The notes beneath the pieces are model-generated. The model saw nothing but the letters and a program-made list of their open reading frames with translations. It searched no databases and was not told the origin of the DNA. Below, one piece after another: positions 62,101 through 64,000 of a DNA stretch of 64,000 bases. Within the stretch, counting starts at the first letter, position 1; each line of letters starts with the position of its first letter. Where the stretch lies: positions 496,001 through 560,000 of the forward strand of contig OZ059896.1 of assembly GCA_964057225.1 (NCBI GenBank). Reading direction: 5' to 3'. The DNA comes from Auanema rhodensis. Lineage: Eukaryota > Nematoda > Chromadorea > Rhabditida > Rhabditidae. The position numbers and the translations under genes were made by a program.

Positions 62101-64000
62101 TACATTTAATTAGCATAAATTAAAGTTCACGTAAATTTCAAAGTCATGGTTACCATGCACCAATATCAATAAAAATTTGTTTTTAGACTAATATGGACAT
62201 GGGGAATCTAATTTTGAAAACCGCATCTCTTTATCTTTCACGTGAAGCGAGTTACATACCAAGTGCACATCACGTGTACATTTAATTAGCATAAATTAAA
62301 GTTCACGTAAATTTCAAAGTCATGGTTACCATGCACCAATATCAATAAAAATTTGTTTTTAGACTAATATGGACATGGGGAATCTAATTTTGAAAACCGC
62401 ATCTCTTTAACTTTCACGTGAAGCGAGTTACATACCAAGTGCACATCACGTGTACATTTAATTAGCATAAATTAAAGTTCACGTAAATTTCAAAGTCATG
62501 GTTACCATGAACCAATATCAATAAAAATTTGTTTTTAGACTAATATGGACATGCGGAATCTAATTTTGAAAACCGCATCTCTTTATCTTTCACGTGAAGC
62601 GAGTTACATACCAAGTGCACATCACGTGTACATTTAATTAGCATAAATTAAAGTTCACGTAAATTTCAAAGTCATGGTTACCATGAACCAATATCAATAA
62701 AAATTTGTTTTTAGACTAATATGGACATGGGGAATCTAATTTTGAAAACCGCATCTCTTTATCTTTCACGTGAAGCGAGTTACATACCAAGTGCACATCA
62801 CGTGTACATTTAATTAGCATAAATTAAAGTTCACGTAAAATTCAAAGTCATGGTTACCATGCACCAATATCAATAAAAATTTGTTTTTAGACTAATATGG
62901 ACATGGGGAATCTAATTTTGAAAACCGCATCTCTTTAACTTTCACGTGAAGCGAGTTACATACCAAGTGCACATCACGTGTACATTTAATTAGCATAAAT
63001 TAAAGTTCACGTAAATTTCAAAGTCATGGTTACCATGAACCAATATCAATAAAAATTTGTTTTTAGACTAATATGGACATGGGGAATCTAATTTTGAAAA
63101 CCGCATCTCTTTATCTTTCACGTGAAGCGAGTTACATACCAAGTGCACATCACGTCTACATTTAATTAGCATAAATTAAAGTTCACGTAAAATTCAAAGT
63201 CATGGTTACCATGCACCAATATCAATAAAAATTTGTTTTTAGACTAATATGGACATGGGGAATCTAATTTTGAAAACCGCATCTCTTTAACTTTCACGTG
63301 AAGCGAGTTACATACCAAGTGCACATCACGTGTACATTTAATTAGCATAAATTAAAGTTCACGTAAATTTCAAAGTCATGGTTACCATGAACCAATATCA
63401 ATAAAAATTTGTTTTTAGACTAATATGGACATGGGGAATCTAATTTTGAAAACCGCATCTCTTTATCTTTAACGTGAAGCGAGTTACATACCAAGTGCAC
63501 ATCACGTGTACATTTAATTAGCATAAATTAAAGTTCACGTAAATTTCAAAGTCATGGTTACCATTAACCAATATCAATAAAAATTTGTTTTTAGACTAAT
63601 ATGGACATGGGGAATCTAATTTTGAAAACCGCATCTCTTTATCTTTCACGTGAAGCGAGTTACATACCAAGTGCACATCACGTGTACATTTAATTAGCAT
63701 AAATTAAAGTTCACGTAAATTTCAAAGTCATGGTTACCATTAACCAATATCAATAAAAATTTGTTTTTAGACTAATATGGACATGGGGAATCTAATTTTG
63801 AAAACCGCATCTCTTTAACTTTCACGTGAAGCGAGTTACATACCAAGTGCACATCACGTGTACATTTAATTAGCATAAATTAAAGTTCACGTAAATTTCA
63901 AAGTCATGGTTACCATGAACCAATATCAATAAAAATTTGTTTTTAGACTAATATGGACATGGGGAATCTAATTTTGAAAACCGCATCTCTTTATCTTTCA
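59138..64000 (+). repeat. Second, shorter copy of the 29.4-37.4 kb block (M336-M363)
   Basis: M336 (59138-59313) carries the rare set gagt+cttttta+taatg found otherwise only in M167 (29394-29569). 59666-60897 matches 32034-33265 (aagagc, aagagc, plain, A, atcaacc, aaattc, ggaatata). 60898-64000 matches 34322-37424 at offset 26576 = 151 x 176, starting with 'gggaactc' and including attaacc, aattagtattt, 'gcggaat' and 'cacgtc' monomers. In the last segment I see only two differences: 'aatacaaat' in M350 and 'ctttaacg' in M360. The copy lacks one of the two six-monomer units at 33.1-35.2 kb. The match is still running at the window edge. Confidence 0.88.
63890..64000 (+). repeat. Partial last monomer (M363), cut by the window end
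   Basis: First 111 bp of an A-form gggg monomer, ending inside the TTTCA before the first CACGTG box. Its partner in the earlier block is M212 (37314), which has aagagc further right; that site is beyond the window. Confidence 0.95.

Larger units (their letters stand above)
1..64000 (+). repeat. 176-bp satellite array filling the window
   Basis: A tandem head-to-tail repeat with unit length 176 bp occupies every base of the window: 362 complete monomers and a 111-bp partial one (63890-64000). All copies point the same way and neither boundary of the array is present. The common monomer is about 32% G+C. The phase is kept almost perfectly: between 18658 and 63890 the distance is exactly 257 x 176. 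Most copies differ from the common form at 0-4 sites, and the most diverged (48.4-54.4 kb) at roughly 5-10. Known of such arrays: monomers near one nucleosome plus linker in length, arranged in long homogeneous arrays, are typical of centromeric or pericentromeric heterochromatin. That this array is centromeric is my inference. It could instead be a knob, subtelomeric or B-chromosome satellite. I do not recognise the family. Confidence 0.98.

Noticed and set aside
1-64000. CRISPR array
   Set aside because: There are no unique spacers between short repeats; the entire 176-bp unit is repeated, and the window length and composition fit satellite DNA.
1-64000. Primate alpha satellite
   Set aside because: The monomer is 176 bp, not 171, has no canonical CENP-B box, and I see no resemblance to the alpha consensus.
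1-64000. Homology to the Arabidopsis 178-bp centromere repeat, suggested by 'atatggac' and 'aaaccgca'
   Set aside because: The short matches occur at different spacing and order in the unit as I remember it. Eight-base matches in AT-rich DNA are expected, so no relationship is claimed; an alignment would decide.
1-64000. Brassica 176-bp centromere repeat because of equal length
   Set aside because: Equal length alone is not evidence, I cannot recall a matching sequence, and no HindIII site (AAGCTT), often used to define that family, is present in the common monomer.
1-64000. A single fixed higher-order repeat across the window
   Set aside because: Block offsets are 3, 6, 9, 10, 12, 13, 15, 17 and 18 monomers in different places, and the marker order is not periodic over the whole window.
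1-64000. Whole array as an assembly artefact
   Set aside because: Copies carry many distinct, nested and partly private variants, which a collapsed or looped assembly would not create. Single block copies could still be wrong and need long-read support.

Overview
The whole window is one uninterrupted head-to-tail satellite DNA array. I see no protein gene, RNA gene, transposon, CRISPR array or unique sequence. The unit is a 176-bp, AT-rich monomer (the commonest version has about 57 G+C in 176, or 32%). I read 362 complete monomers plus a final 111-bp piece, all in the same orientation. Neither edge of the array lies in the window. A 150-180 bp monomer in a kilobase-scale homogeneous array with nested higher-order duplications is typical of nuclear centromeric or pericentromeric heterochromatin in plants and animals. 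The taxon cannot be fixed from sequence alone, and I do not recognise the monomer as a named family.

Numbering used here: a monomer (M) starts at the 'cgtaaa' after 'aaagttca'. Starts are M1-M11 at 1+176(n-1); M12-M64 at 1936+176(n-12); M65-M74 at 11310+176(n-65); M75-M79 at 13116+176(n-75); M80-M87 at 14005+176(n-80); M88-M92 at 15459+176(n-88); M93-M105 at 16348+176(n-93); M106-M363 at 18658+176(n-106). Only seven monomers depart from 176 bp: M11 (175), M64, M74 and M87 (222), M79 and M92 (185), and M105 (198). 'rel' means position within the monomer.

Within the monomer: an AT-rich first third; a near-perfect dyad CATGGT-T-ACCATG (rel 16-28); an A/T tract with AATAAA (rel 38-56); a hypervariable G run (rel 72-76); two CACGTG palindromes 32 bp apart (rel 110-115 and 142-147, the first inside the 10-bp palindrome TTCACGTGAA); and a 7-bp inverted repeat TTTAATT/AATTAAA with a 6-nt loop (rel 152-171). 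Most monomers differ from the common form at only 0-4 sites, and these diagnostic variants let the history be read.

Layout: 1-4575 is a 17-monomer duplication pair; 4576-10735 an 18-monomer pair; 10208-16875 is tagged by shared 9-bp and 46-bp insertions; 16700-19713 carries a repeated module and a private 22-bp duplication; 19714-22881 is a 9-monomer pair; 22882-28513 is a mosaic with a 15-monomer echo; 28514-36257 contains a 6-monomer tandem duplication; 36258-41361 is a nearly identical 15-monomer pair; 41362-48401 is a mosaic with a 17-monomer pair and a chimeric monomer; 48402-54385 is an older, diverged subfamily in which one CACGTG box is often lost; 54386-59137 is a mosaic of 3-monomer modules; 59138-64000 is a second copy of the 29.4-37.4 kb block. 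The pattern fits repeated unequal exchange or segmental amplification in register with the monomer, with no single fixed higher-order period.
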